Shown: positions 1 to 8,600 of the stretch, in pieces
Position numbering within the stretch: the stretch's first letter is position 1
Layout: every line of letters starts with the position of its first letter
The notes under the pieces: generated by a model
The model's database searches: none
Seen by the model: only the letters and a program-made list of their open reading frames with translations
Told to the model about the DNA's origin: nothing
Made by a program: the position numbers and the translations under genes
Source of the DNA: Mesorhizobium sp. M00.F.Ca.ET.216.01.1.1
Lineage (GTDB): Bacteria; Pseudomonadota; Alphaproteobacteria; Rhizobiales; Rhizobiaceae
Direction of reading: 5' to 3'
Length of the DNA stretch: 64,000 nt
NCBI RefSeq assembly: GCF_004010325.2
Contig: NZ_SADR02000026.1
Coordinates: 38,899-102,898 of the forward strand

Positions 1-377
1 TCGTCAATCGTTCCGCTGAACCCGGGTCCGGCGACTGCCCGGATCGAAGACAGATAGATGAAACGTCCGCTTGCCCGCGCGGCCGCGGCACGCGCCAGCT
101 GCGCGGTCAACCCAACATTGACGGCGCGGTAGTCGGCTTCGCTTGCGTTGCCCGCATCGTTGTTCAGCGCGGCACAGTGAACGACGTCCGTCACGTCTTG
201 CATGATTGCCAGGAAGGCTTCAGCCGGCGCGTCGATATCAGGCAGCAGCACGGCGTCGTTCGCCGGATCGAGCGTCTTAAGGCGGGAGGCGGTGCGGACC
301 TCGATGCGCGCCCGGCGAAGCTCCCGGACGACAAGGCGTCCGATGAACCCTGTAGCGCCCGTGACCAACACCTTCAT
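1..377 (-). CDS. NAD-dependent epimerase/dehydratase, C-terminus off window
   Basis: The first 125 residues of an extended SDR (NAD(P)-dependent nucleotide-sugar epimerase/dehydratase type). The protein starts MKVLVTGATGFIG, the glycine-rich Rossmann loop (GxxGxxG) at residues 7-13. 'VVHCAA' near residue 71 is the usual end of strand 4, and 'YLSSIRAV' near residue 112 is the catalytic-serine strand. The YxxxK motif would lie beyond the window edge. The reading frame is open to base 1, so the gene is cut by the window, not broken. It lies just downstream of an O-antigen ligase-like gene on the same strand, with an 18 bp gap, which suggests a surface-polysaccharide operon. The sugar substrate cannot be told. 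Confidence 0.85.
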   Translation of the reverse strand, partial: MKVLVTGATGFIGRLVVRELRRARIEVRTASRLKTLDPANDAVLLPDIDAPAEAFLAIMQDVTDVVHCAALNNDAGNASEADYRAVNVGLTAQLARAAAARASGRFIYLSSIRAVAGPGFSGTID

Positions 378-394
378 TGCCTTGCCCGAAGCCG

Positions 395-1678
395 CTATCT
401 GGCAGCCGATGTCACTGGACGTGCCTGTTGCTGCGCCAGCGGCAGGTGGTGCCCCGATGCAAGATATGTCCCCGAAACCAGGAAGACCATCAGTACCGAA
501 TCCAGAATGTCGTGGCCGACCAGAATGCCGGTCATGCCGCCCGTGAGATAGGTGATGACGGTGACGACGATCATCGTGGCGCCGAGCCTTTCGAGCGGAT
601 CTGCGCTGGTGCGCAACACCCTGGCCGCATTTGTGGCGGCAACGACGAATATCGCCGCCAGGGTGATCGCTCCCAGGATTCCGGCTTCCACCAGTGCGGT
701 CAGAAAACCATTGTGGAAATGGCTGAAACCGTGGGCCAGGCCGAACTGCTCGTGGAATCCCTGTTTTATCAGCAGCGGGGTCGCGCCTACCCCGTGTCCG
801 AACAACGGCATGTCACGAAATGCTGCGAGGCCGATATGCCAAAGGGCGACGCGCAATCCCAGGGCCGTCGTATAGTCGCCCTTCGCCTCGAGCGCATCCC
901 AGTCGGTGACGAGCAAATCCCCGCGCTCGGATATGATGGGCAAGCCGAAGACGGCGATCACGATACCGATTGCGGCGACCATCAGCAGCAGGCGAAGGAA
1001 ATTCCGGCCGGTGAGCCCCCGCCAGTTGATCAGGAGAACGGCGATGCCAGCGATCAGCATCGCCAGCCAGATGATCCGCGAACCCGAATAGATGATGGCG
1101 ATCGTCCCGGCCAGCGCCGCGCAGATGAGCAGGCTCTTGGTCTTTTCGATGCCCGACAGGGCGCCGGCCAGGCAGATCGTGGCGCTGAGGCAGGTGACCG
1201 TCGCGAATACGATGGCGTTTCCGGCCCCACCCTCGGCCCTCATGCCCAGCCAGTGGTATTGCATAATTGCCAGTAGCAGGGCGCCGAAGCATGCCGCCGT
1301 GCTGCTCAGCATGACGATGCGCGCAAGCGTGGTTTTCTGGGTAATGCTCCAGGTCGAATACGAAAACGGGAAAAACAGGAAGGTAATCAGCGGCACGAGA
1401 TGCGACGCGTCCCTGGCAATCGAGTTGTTGACGATGGACGCGAGGATATTGGCAGCGCAATAGGCATAGATTGCGACAGTCATCGCAACCATGGGCTGGT
1501 CGATATTGAAGCGCCTTCTCTTCAGCGCAATCAGAAGGACGGACCCCAGGCCGCCGCCATTGAACACAAAACTGACGGCCGATCCCAGGACCGGCGGGGA
1601 AAAGAAGCAAAGAATGGAGAAGTAGTTGTTAACTCGGGAAGGCGTGAATTGATCTCTTATCGAGGAAAACCGGTTCAA
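395..1678 (-). CDS. O-antigen ligase/polymerase-like membrane protein
   Basis: A polytopic inner-membrane protein of about 427 residues with ten or more hydrophobic segments. A long non-membrane loop near residues 260-330 contains 'FGHGVGATPL' and 'FSHFHNGFLTALVEAGILG'; the H-x-H-N motif followed by a TM helix is typical of the WaaL/Wzy family (PF04932), which joins or polymerises lipid-linked glycans at the periplasmic face. I chose the TTG start at 1678 because the upstream extension is arginine-rich and not membrane-like, and because TTG overlaps the stop of the preceding small ORF (TTGA). Ligase and polymerase cannot be separated by sequence alone. Confidence 0.75.
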   Translation of the reverse strand: MNRFSSIRDQFTPSRVNNYFSILCFFSPPVLGSAVSFVFNGGGLGSVLLIALKRRRFNIDQPMVAMTVAIYAYCAANILASIVNNSIARDASHLVPLITFLFFPFSYSTWSITQKTTLARIVMLSSTAACFGALLLAIMQYHWLGMRAEGGAGNAIVFATVTCLSATICLAGALSGIEKTKSLLICAALAGTIAIIYSGSRIIWLAMLIAGIAVLLINWRGLTGRNFLRLLLMVAAIGIVIAVFGLPIISERGDLLVTDWDALEAKGDYTTALGLRVALWHIGLAAFRDMPLFGHGVGATPLLIKQGFHEQFGLAHGFSHFHNGFLTALVEAGILGAITLAAIFVVAATNAARVLRTSADPLERLGATMIVVTVITYLTGGMTGILVGHDILDSVLMVFLVSGTYLASGHHLPLAQQQARPVTSAAR

Positions 1679-1869
1679 TGCTGTTGCTCGCCTTCTTCGG
1701 GGTCTTTGGGGATGGCCTTTTCGACCGTGCCTGGCGCGATGGTCTTCGGGGCGCAAGCTGCATCACGAATGGCAGTTGTTTCAATGGCCGGTATAGCGGC
1801 TGAGCACGATTTTCGATAGTGCGGCAAGGCGGCGCTGCCATCAAAAATCGGCAGTGCTGCTGCTGACAT
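1675..1869 (-). CDS. small ORF coupled to the O-antigen ligase-like gene
   Basis: A 64-residue ORF beginning MSAAALPIFDGSAALPHY, with no membrane segment and no recognised domain. It has a good ribosome binding site (AAGGA, four bases before the ATG), and its TGA overlaps the probable TTG start of the ligase-like gene by four bases, the usual sign of translational coupling. It may be a leader peptide or a small accessory protein. It could also be chance, since GC-rich DNA opens many short frames; the ribosome binding site and overlap are the only support. Confidence 0.4.
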   Translation of the reverse strand: MSAAALPIFDGSAALPHYRKSCSAAIPAIETTAIRDAACAPKTIAPGTVEKAIPKDPEEGEQQH

Positions 1870-2140
1870 CTATCCTTGCTCGTCCCAGGCAATATTTTTC
1901 CCGCCTTTCTGAAGCTCACCGACCGCTGAGCAGGAATTTGCGGATTTTTGCCATCGCATGGAAAATTCATTCCCGAACCATGCTGCGGCAAGCTTGTCTT
2001 GCATTGTTCTGGACAAGTGCGATCTGCTAGAACGCCGGCACGAAATCATAATGTCCAGAAGTGAAGCTTGAACCGGGCGGCTGAACCTGCGCCTGATGCA
2101 GATGCAAGGTCTGGACGGCACGAGAGAACGCTCACAGTCC
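1870..2140. promoter_or_regulatory. divergent intergenic region between polysaccharide genes and cysD
   Basis: No convincing gene lies here; the short frames on either strand have no ribosome binding site or recognisable domain. The genes on each side point away from it, so it should hold the promoters of the polysaccharide operon (leftward) and of cysD-cysNC-cysQ (rightward). I could not find a confident -35/-10 pair or a CysB site by eye. Confidence 0.4.
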
Positions 2141-3046
2141 ATGAATATCGCGCTTACGCATCTGCAGCGGCTTGAAGCCGAATCCATCCACATCTTTCGC
2201 GAGGTTGCGGCGACCTTCGCCAAGCCGGTCATGCTCTATTCGGTTGGCAAGGATTCGTCCGTGCTGATGCATCTGGCGGTGAAGGCATTTTATCCCGCCA
2301 AGCCGCCCTTTCCCTTTCTTCACGTCGACACGACCTGGAAGTTCCGCGAGATGATCACCTTTCGCGACCAGATGGCGCAAAAGCTCGGCTTCGATCTGCT
2401 GGTCCATGTCAACGAAGATGGCGTGCGCGACAATATCAATCCCTTCGACCATGGCTCGAACACCCACACCCATGTGATGAAGACAGTGGCGCTGCGGCAG
2501 GCGCTCGACAAATACGGCTTCGACGCAGCCTTCGGCGGGGCGCGGCGCGATGAAGAGAAGTCGCGCGCCAAGGAGCGGATCTTTTCCTTCCGCAACGCCC
2601 AGCACGCCTGGGATCCGAAGAACCAGCGGCCGGAGATGTGGAAGATATTCAACACCCGCATCGCATCAGGCGAATCGATCCGCGTCTTTCCGTTGTCGAA
2701 CTGGACCGAGCTCGACATCTGGCAGTACATTCTCCAGGAAGACATCCCGATCGTGCCGCTCTATTTCGCCAAGCAGCGACCGGTCGTCGAACGTGACGGC
2801 ATGCTCATACTCAAGGACGACGACCGCATGGAACTGCGCCCCGGCGAGACGGTGGAGAACCGGCTGGTGCGGTTTCGCACGCTTGGCTGCTATCCGCTGA
2901 CCGGCGCGATCGAATCGGATGCCGATACGCTGGAGGCCATAGTCGGCGAGATGCTCACCGCGCGCACCTCGGAGCGCCAGGGCCGCCTCATTGACCGCGA
3001 TGAAGCCGGCTCGATGGAAAAGAAGAAGCGCGAGGGGTACTTCTGA
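2141..3046 (+). CDS. cysD: sulfate adenylyltransferase subunit 2
   Basis: The small catalytic subunit of ATP sulfurylase, which makes adenosine 5'-phosphosulfate (APS) from ATP and sulfate in the cytoplasm together with CysN. It has 301 residues, the normal family length. The PP-loop 'SVGKDSS' is at residues 34-40 and the family motif 'GGARRDEEKSR' follows near residue 140. I start at ATG 2141 (MNIALTHLQRL), which matches family N-termini; an ATG 45 bases upstream would add an unconserved tail. cysNC starts two bases after the stop. NodP is the paralogue used for Nod-factor sulfation; without nod genes nearby the housekeeping name is preferred. Confidence 0.95.
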   Translation: MNIALTHLQRLEAESIHIFREVAATFAKPVMLYSVGKDSSVLMHLAVKAFYPAKPPFPFLHVDTTWKFREMITFRDQMAQKLGFDLLVHVNEDGVRDNINPFDHGSNTHTHVMKTVALRQALDKYGFDAAFGGARRDEEKSRAKERIFSFRNAQHAWDPKNQRPEMWKIFNTRIASGESIRVFPLSNWTELDIWQYILQEDIPIVPLYFAKQRPVVERDGMLILKDDDRMELRPGETVENRLVRFRTLGCYPLTGAIESDADTLEAIVGEMLTARTSERQGRLIDRDEAGSMEKKKREGYF

Positions 3047-3048
3047 GC

Positions 3049-4986
3049 ATGCGCCACATCATGGCCGAGAGCCTCGCCCGCACCGACGGCATTCGCGACT
3101 ACATGGCGGCGCAGGAGAAAAAGTCGCTGCTGCGCTTCCTGACCTGCGGTTCCGTCGACGACGGCAAGTCGACCCTGATCGGGCGCCTGCTTTCGGACAC
3201 CAAGCAGATATTCGAGGACCAGCTCGCCGCCCTCGAGCGCGATTCGCGCAAGCATGGCACGACCGGTGACGACATCGATTTCGCGCTGCTGGTCGACGGC
3301 CTCGAGGCCGAGCGCGAGCAGGGCATCACCATCGATGTCGCCTATCGCTTCTTTGCCACGCCGACGCGCAAGTTCATCGTTGCCGACACGCCCGGCCATG
3401 AACAGTACACCCGCAACATGGCGACGGGCGCATCGACCGCCGATCTCGCCATCGTGCTGATCGATGCCCGCCAGGGCGTGTTGCGCCAGACAAGGCGGCA
3501 TTCGATCATCGCCTCGCTGCTGGGCATCCGCCATATCGTGCTGGCCGTCAACAAGTTCGATCTCGTCGGTTTCGACAAGGCAACCTTCGAACAGATCATC
3601 GAAGACTACCGGCAGTTCTCGCGCGCACTCGGCTTCCAGACGATCGTGCCGATCCCGATGTCTGCCCGCTACGGCGACAACGTGACCAGCCGCTCGGCCA
3701 ATACACAATGGTATTCCGGCCCGACGCTGATCGAACATCTGGAAACCGTGTCGGTCGATGAAGCCGCGATCGAACTGCCGTTCCGGTTTCCGGTGCAGTA
3801 TGTGAACCGTCCCAACCTCGACTTCCGCGGTTTCGCCGGCACGATCGCGTCGGGTTCCGTTGCGCCGGGCGACGAAATCGTTGTCGCCAAATCCGGCAAG
3901 TCCTCGCATGTCAGGCGCATCGTCGCGCATGGCGGCGATCTTCAGCAGGCGGTGGCCGGCCAGGCCATCACCCTTGTCCTCGACGACGAGGTCGAGGTCT
4001 CGCGCGGCAACATGCTGGTGTCGCCGGCGGCACGTCCGCAGGTCGCCGACCAGTTCGCCGCCAACATCGTCTGGTTCGATGAGCATGCCCTGCTGCCGGG
4101 CCGCTCCTACATCCTGCGCACCGAGACCGACCAGACCAGCGCCACCGTCACCGAGCTGAAGTACCGCGTCAACGTCAACGACTTTGCCCATGAGGCGGCC
4201 AAGTCGCTCGAGATGAACGAAGTCGGTATCTGCAACATCTCGACGCGGTCGCCGATCGCCTTCGATAATTTCGCCGACAACCGCACCACTGGCGCCTTCA
4301 TCCTGATCGACCGCATCACCAATGCCACGGTCGGCGCCGGCATGATCCTGCATTCGCTGCGCCGCGCCGAAAACATCCATTGGCAATCGCTTGATGTCGG
4401 CAAGCATGGCCGCGCCGACATGAAGAACCAGCGGCCGGCCGTGTTCTGGTTCACCGGGCTCTCGGGCTCCGGCAAGTCGACCATCGCCAACCTTTTCGAA
4501 AAGAAGCTCTTCGCCACCGGCCGCCATACCTATATCCTCGATGGCGACAATGTCCGTCACGGCCTCAACCGCGATCTCGGCTTCACCGACGCCGATCGCG
4601 TCGAGAACATTCGCCGCGTCGCCGAAGTGGCGCGCCTGATGGCCGACGCCGGGCTGATCGTCATCGTCTCCTTCATTTCGCCGTTCAGTGCCGAGCGGCG
4701 CATGGCGCGCGAATTGATGGCCGATGGTGAATTCGTCGAGGTGTTTGTCGACACGCCTTTCGAGGAATGCGCCAGGCGCGACCCGAAGGGCCTCTATGCG
4801 CGGGCACTCAATGGCGAGATCAAGAATTTCACCGGCGTCGATTCACCGTATGAAGCTCCGGAAAACCCCGAAATCCATCTCAAGACACTCGGCAAGTCGG
4901 CCGAGGAGATGGTAGAGGCCCTGGAACTCTGGCTGAACGAGCGCGACATTGCCGAAGACCAATACGACAGCGGCGGCGGCATCTGA
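3049..4986 (+). CDS. cysNC: bifunctional sulfate adenylyltransferase subunit 1/APS kinase
   Basis: A 645-residue fusion of the GTPase subunit of ATP sulfurylase (CysN) and APS kinase (CysC), giving APS and then PAPS. CysN shows the G1 loop 'GSVDDGKS' at residues 34-41, 'DTPG' at 113-116 and 'NKFD' at 168-171, followed by EF-Tu-like beta domains. APS kinase starts near residue 460 with 'FTGLSGSGKST'. The fusion is the NodQ-like form common in rhizobia. Having a kinase implies PAPS is made, either for assimilation or as sulfate donor for glycans. ATG 3061 is an alternative start. The 3' end overlaps a possible early start of cysQ. Confidence 0.95.
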   Translation: MRHIMAESLARTDGIRDYMAAQEKKSLLRFLTCGSVDDGKSTLIGRLLSDTKQIFEDQLAALERDSRKHGTTGDDIDFALLVDGLEAEREQGITIDVAYRFFATPTRKFIVADTPGHEQYTRNMATGASTADLAIVLIDARQGVLRQTRRHSIIASLLGIRHIVLAVNKFDLVGFDKATFEQIIEDYRQFSRALGFQTIVPIPMSARYGDNVTSRSANTQWYSGPTLIEHLETVSVDEAAIELPFRFPVQYVNRPNLDFRGFAGTIASGSVAPGDEIVVAKSGKSSHVRRIVAHGGDLQQAVAGQAITLVLDDEVEVSRGNMLVSPAARPQVADQFAANIVWFDEHALLPGRSYILRTETDQTSATVTELKYRVNVNDFAHEAAKSLEMNEVGICNISTRSPIAFDNFADNRTTGAFILIDRITNATVGAGMILHSLRRAENIHWQSLDVGKHGRADMKNQRPAVFWFTGLSGSGKSTIANLFEKKLFATGRHTYILDGDNVRHGLNRDLGFTDADRVENIRRVAEVARLMADAGLIVIVSFISPFSAERRMARELMADGEFVEVFVDTPFEECARRDPKGLYARALNGEIKNFTGVDSPYEAPENPEIHLKTLGKSAEEMVEALELWLNERDIAEDQYDSGGGI

Positions 4987-4996
4987 CGACGAAGCG

Positions 4997-5785
4997 ATGC
5001 TCGGTATATTCGAACGCCTTGCCCTGGAGGCCGGGCGCGAGGTGATGCGCGTCTACCGCACAGGCTGCGCGGTCGACCAGAAATCCGACAGTTCGCCGGT
5101 CACCGAAGCCGATCGCGAAAGCGAAAAGATCATCCTTGCCGGGCTGCGCGCCGCATTCCCAGGCATTCCCTGCGTAGCCGAGGAAGAAGCCTCGGGCGGG
5201 GTGGTGGCGACCGATCTTGGCGACACCTTCTTCCTGGTCGATCCGCTCGACGGCACCAAGGAATTCGTCAACCGCAGGACCGATTTCACCGTCAACATTG
5301 CGCTCGTTCGCGCCGGCGTCCCGGAAATCGGCGTCGTCTTTGCGCCATGCACCGGACGCTTCTTTTCCGGCCGGCCGGGCAAAGCGGAATCGATCGAGGT
5401 CAATGACGACTACCAGATCGTCGGCCGCCGGCCGATTTCAGTCAGGGCAGGCACGGCGCCGCTGACCATCGTCGCCAGCCGGTCGCATAACACGCCGGAG
5501 ACCGAAGCCTATATCCGCTCGGTCGGTGCCGCCGAGCTCGTCTCGGTCGGTTCGTCGCTGAAATTCTGTCTTGTCGCCAGCGCCGAGGCCGACGTCTATC
5601 CGCGCTTCGGCCGTACCATGGAGTGGGACACCGCGGCAGGTGACGCGGTGCTGCGCGCCGCCGGCGGCATGACGCGCACGCTTGACGGCAAGCCGCTGGC
5701 CTATGGCAAGCGCAAGCAGCGCGACGACGCGGATTTCGCCAATCCGCATTTCATCGCCTGCGGCACGGCAGCCAGGCCAACCTGA
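4997..5785 (+). CDS. cysQ: 3'(2'),5'-bisphosphate nucleotidase
   Basis: A magnesium-dependent phosphatase of the inositol monophosphatase superfamily that hydrolyses 3'-phosphoadenosine 5'-phosphate (PAP), the by-product of PAPS use. It has 262 residues. The metal-binding motifs are complete: 'AEEE' at 61-64 and 'DPLDGT' at 82-87, with the C-terminal 'EWDTAAGDAVLRAAGG' carrying the third aspartate. An in-frame ATG at 4949 inside cysNC would add 16 unconserved residues, so 4997 is preferred. It is the last gene of the cysD-cysNC operon. Its 3' 570 bases are repeated without indels at 7840-8409. Confidence 0.93.
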   Translation: MLGIFERLALEAGREVMRVYRTGCAVDQKSDSSPVTEADRESEKIILAGLRAAFPGIPCVAEEEASGGVVATDLGDTFFLVDPLDGTKEFVNRRTDFTVNIALVRAGVPEIGVVFAPCTGRFFSGRPGKAESIEVNDDYQIVGRRPISVRAGTAPLTIVASRSHNTPETEAYIRSVGAAELVSVGSSLKFCLVASAEADVYPRFGRTMEWDTAAGDAVLRAAGGMTRTLDGKPLAYGKRKQRDDADFANPHFIACGTAARPT

Positions 5786-6350
5786 CGATTATAGCGTCGC
5801 TGGCCCTAGGGGGCCGCCGGCCGCTCCTCAAAAAGCTACGGCAGCAGGATCGCTGCGCAGGTCGTCTGCCGCGCTTCGAGCCGGCGGTGCGCCTGGACCA
5901 GCGGCATGCGAACATGGACCGGGGCCTTCTTGCATACCAGTTCGGCGTTTCGGGCGAGCCGGCCGTGCAGATGGCGGTCATGCCACGGTGCTGCGCCCAT
6001 TGCATAAGGACGAGGCCGACGCCGCCACTGCTGCCTGCACAAGGATGGTATGGCCCGCCTCTGCGCGAAAGGTGCGACGTAACAGATATGTGCCTCTAGC
6101 CGGAGCCGAAGGTCTGCTGATAGATCGCCTCGATCCGTTCTGCTTCGCCATCCGTCAGCGCGGCAAATTCCTTTTCGCGGGCGCGGCTCGAAAGGCGGCC
6201 GCCGTTCTGGTGAAGAAAGCGGAAGAGCAGATCGGTCAGGAGTTCTGGCATGTCGACGAAAGCGTCGACCTGCTGCCGGAACTGATCGTAGCGGCGCAGG
6301 AAAGCGGTTTCATCGGGAAGATCCCGTTCGATGGTCCGCTGGACGCAGGC
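5216..6350. repeat. left copy of cysQ-3'/fic-3' tandem duplication
   Basis: This segment (cysQ from codon 74, the intervening remnant, and the last part of fic) recurs in the same orientation at 7840-8846. The cysQ portion aligns base for base at a constant offset of 2624 with only scattered substitutions. In the right copy the middle part is shortened and fic has a 6-base in-frame deletion. The geometry fits an old tandem duplication of a unit of about 2.6 kb, followed by loss in the right copy. Confidence 0.9.
5836..6042 (-). pseudogene. quinone oxidoreductase C-terminal remnant
   Basis: The leftward frame ends 'VQAHRRLEARQTTCAAILLP' and stop, which resembles the C-terminus of NADPH:quinone oxidoreductases of the zinc-less alcohol dehydrogenase family (pattern AHRxLExRxTTGxxxLLP). 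No Rossmann fold or N-terminal domain remains upstream, where fic begins on the same strand. I read it as the tail of a lost gene. Its last few codons are also kept in the right-hand duplication at about 8466-8490. The assignment rests on roughly 25 residues. Confidence 0.45.
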
Positions 6351-7640
6351 GTAGAGGAACTCCGCGTGCGGCGTTGCATCGAAGAAACGATAGAAATCGC
6401 CGGTGTCATTCAGGACGCGAACGTTGAATTGCGGCGTCGGCTCCCACTCGATCAGCGGCAGCAGGCGCTGCGAATAGTTCTCGAGCACCCTCCGGTACTC
6501 ATCGATTTGCTCCAGTATCGCGGCCGAAACGGGGAACACGACCCCGGGCGGGTTGAAGCCGCGCGCTGCAAGCACGTGATGGATCAGGTAGCGGTGAATG
6601 CGGCCGTTTCCGTCTTCGAACGGATGCATATAGACAAAGCCGAAGGCGAGGATCGCTGCGGCGATGACCGCATCGAGGCCCTGCGCGCGGCCGCGGTCGA
6701 AAGCAACCATTCCGTCGATCAGCGACACCAAGTCCTCGGGACGGGCGCTGATATGATCGGGCAGGGGCATGCGGTTGTCGCGTTCATGCTCGCCGACGAA
6801 CCCGCCCTCTTGCCGGAAGCCGAGCTTCACGAAGCGGGCATCGCCGAGCACGATCCTTTGCAGGCGCAGCAGCTCATCGCGATCGATCGGCCGGCGGCCG
6901 GCCTCACCGATGGCGCGGCCCCAGCGCTGGATGCGGTCCTGCGGCGGACGCTCACCCTCGATCGCGTAGCTAGATCGCGAGTCCTTGAGCAAAAGGAAGG
7001 CGGCGGTACGCGCAAGGAGGTCGCGCGGCACGTCCGCGACGATCGCCTGCGCGCGCTGCGGAAGGTCGAGGTCGATGAATTCCTCGAGGGCCTTGGTGCG
7101 GAACACCAGCGGACAGAAATCCGGCGTGCCGGGGAGATTGTCCTTCACGCGGTAGCGCGGAGCAGTTTGCTCCTGCGCTGCCCATTGCAAGTCTGGATCG
7201 ACAACCCGAGCGTAGCGTCCAGCGCTCGCGTCAGGCAAATCAAGTCGCGACTTAGCCAGCCATTCATACAGAAACCAGATGCGGCGGGCGTAGCTGCCGG
7301 TCGGGCTTTCACGGACGAGCGCTTCGATCGGCGCCGGGCCCGTCGCGTGGAACAGCCGCTTTAAGACGGCAAGATCGAGCCCTTCGTACTTGAGCGCGAA
7401 GGTCAGGTGCCCTTCAAGCGTTGGATGCGGCGCGTGCCGCGGCGTCATGATGCGCCAGCCGTCCCGCTCGATGATACGGTGATGTTCGCCAGTAGCACAG
7501 AGCGTGCGGGGCAACGGCACGGCGAGCTTGTATGCATCAATCAGGGCACTATAGCCGGCCGGTGTCGCCTTCTCAGGAAGGCGGGCTTCCTGAAAAACGG
7601 TAATAGCGTCTGAAAATTGATGCTGATCCTGAGTGTTCAT
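6096..7640 (-). CDS. Fic family protein, probable AMPylator with inhibitory motif
   Basis: A 514-residue Fic-domain protein. The active-site motif 'HPFEDGNGRIHR' (HPFx[D/E]GNGRxxR) is intact near residue 328, so it should transfer AMP, or another nucleotide part, to protein hydroxyls. About 110 residues earlier 'SYAIEGE' fits the (S/T)xxxE(G/N) inhibitory helix of class II Fic proteins, suggesting autoinhibition in cis. The C-terminal 100 residues look like a winged-helix extension. No separate antitoxin is adjacent. It converges with cysQ. Repeated AT-rich motifs lie 50-90 bases upstream of the start. A truncated second copy of its 3' end is at 8601-8846. Targets are unknown. Confidence 0.88.
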   Translation of the reverse strand: MNTQDQHQFSDAITVFQEARLPEKATPAGYSALIDAYKLAVPLPRTLCATGEHHRIIERDGWRIMTPRHAPHPTLEGHLTFALKYEGLDLAVLKRLFHATGPAPIEALVRESPTGSYARRIWFLYEWLAKSRLDLPDASAGRYARVVDPDLQWAAQEQTAPRYRVKDNLPGTPDFCPLVFRTKALEEFIDLDLPQRAQAIVADVPRDLLARTAAFLLLKDSRSSYAIEGERPPQDRIQRWGRAIGEAGRRPIDRDELLRLQRIVLGDARFVKLGFRQEGGFVGEHERDNRMPLPDHISARPEDLVSLIDGMVAFDRGRAQGLDAVIAAAILAFGFVYMHPFEDGNGRIHRYLIHHVLAARGFNPPGVVFPVSAAILEQIDEYRRVLENYSQRLLPLIEWEPTPQFNVRVLNDTGDFYRFFDATPHAEFLYACVQRTIERDLPDETAFLRRYDQFRQQVDAFVDMPELLTDLLFRFLHQNGGRLSSRAREKEFAALTDGEAERIEAIYQQTFGSG

Positions 7641-7687
7641 GAAATTCGTGTTTGGGATCCGAAATTTGATCAGAGGGACTGTGTCTG

Positions 7688-7728
7688 CTGAAAAATGATA
7701 CTATCATGTGAAAAATGATTCTGCAATG
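7688..7728. promoter_or_regulatory. two 20-bp direct repeats upstream of fic
   Basis: Two adjacent 20-base units share TGAAAAATGAT with a matching end. The first contains the inverted repeat ATGATA-C-TATCAT. They lie about 50 bases before the fic start on the opposite strand, in an unusually AT-rich patch, and partial versions (TGAAAA...) recur within the 5' end of fic. The layout suggests an operator for autoregulation of fic or binding of an unknown repressor. There is no experimental support. Confidence 0.4.
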
Positions 7729-7839
7729 CTCACTCTATGAAAAGTGACGTCAGGGCGCGCTATGCGAGCGCATCCCCGAAATTGCAGACGGAGGCGCCAC
7801 GCAGTCGATGATCTCGATAAAAAGCGAGCCGTTCCTTAT

Positions 7840-8409
7840 CTTGGCGACGCCTTCTTCCTGGGCGATCCGCTCGACGGGACCAAGGAATTCGTCAACCGCA
7901 GGACCGATTTCACCGTCAACATCGCGCTTGTTCGCGCCGGCGTCCCGGAAATCGGCGTCGTCTTCGCGCCATGCACCGGACGCTTCTTTTCCGGCCGGCC
8001 GGGCAAAGCGGAATCGATCGAGGTCAATGATGACTATCAGATCGTCGGCCGCCGGCCGATTTCAGTCAGGGCAGGCACGGCGCCGCTGACCATCGTCGCC
8101 AGCCGGTCGCATAACACGCCGGAGACCGAAGCCTATATCCGCTCGGCGGGTGCTGCCGAGCTCGTCTCGGTCGGCTCGTCGCTCAAATTCTGTCTTGTCG
8201 CCAGCGCCGAGGCCGACGTCTATCCGCGCTTCGGCCGTACCATGGAGTGGGACACCGCGGCAGGTGACGCGGTATTGCGCGCCGCCGGCGGCATGACGCG
8301 CACGCTTGACGGCAAGCCGCTGGCCTATGGCAAGCGCAAGCAGCGCGACGACGCGGATTTCGCCAATCCGCATTTCATCGCCAGCGGCAAAGTGGCCAGG
8401 CCAACCTGA
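7840..8409 (+). pseudogene. truncated duplicate of cysQ
   Basis: A 3' copy of cysQ covering codons 74-262. It keeps 'DPLDGT' and the whole C-terminal half but lacks the first 73 residues, including the metal-binding 'AEEE' motif. The frame stays open upstream to a GTG at 7744, giving about 30 unrelated residues, so a hybrid protein could be made. It should not be an active phosphatase, since the first metal ligand pair is missing. The few substitutions relative to the intact gene point to a fairly recent duplication. Confidence 0.9.
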
Positions 8410-8600
8410 CGATCATCGCGTCGCTGGCCCTGCAGGGGGTCGGCCGCAGACGCTTCTCAAAAAAGCTACGGCAGCAGGATCGCTACGGTCACGCCAAGGT
8501 GCTTCGCTCATTGCATAAGGTCGACGCCGCCCGCCGCTGCCTACACAAGGATGGCATGGCCCGTCCCACGCGAAAGGTGCGAGTAATAGATATTGTGCCT

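Noticed and set aside
2890..4560. Long open frame (about 556 codons) on the minus strand across cysNC
   Set aside because: It lies opposite a strongly conserved gene with full motifs; its sequence is His/Asp/Arg-rich with no domain. It is a codon-bias shadow.
5682..7364. Long plus-strand frame (560 codons) opposite fic
   Set aside because: No domain, and it spans the cysQ end, the remnant and most of fic. Fic carries an intact catalytic motif on the other strand.
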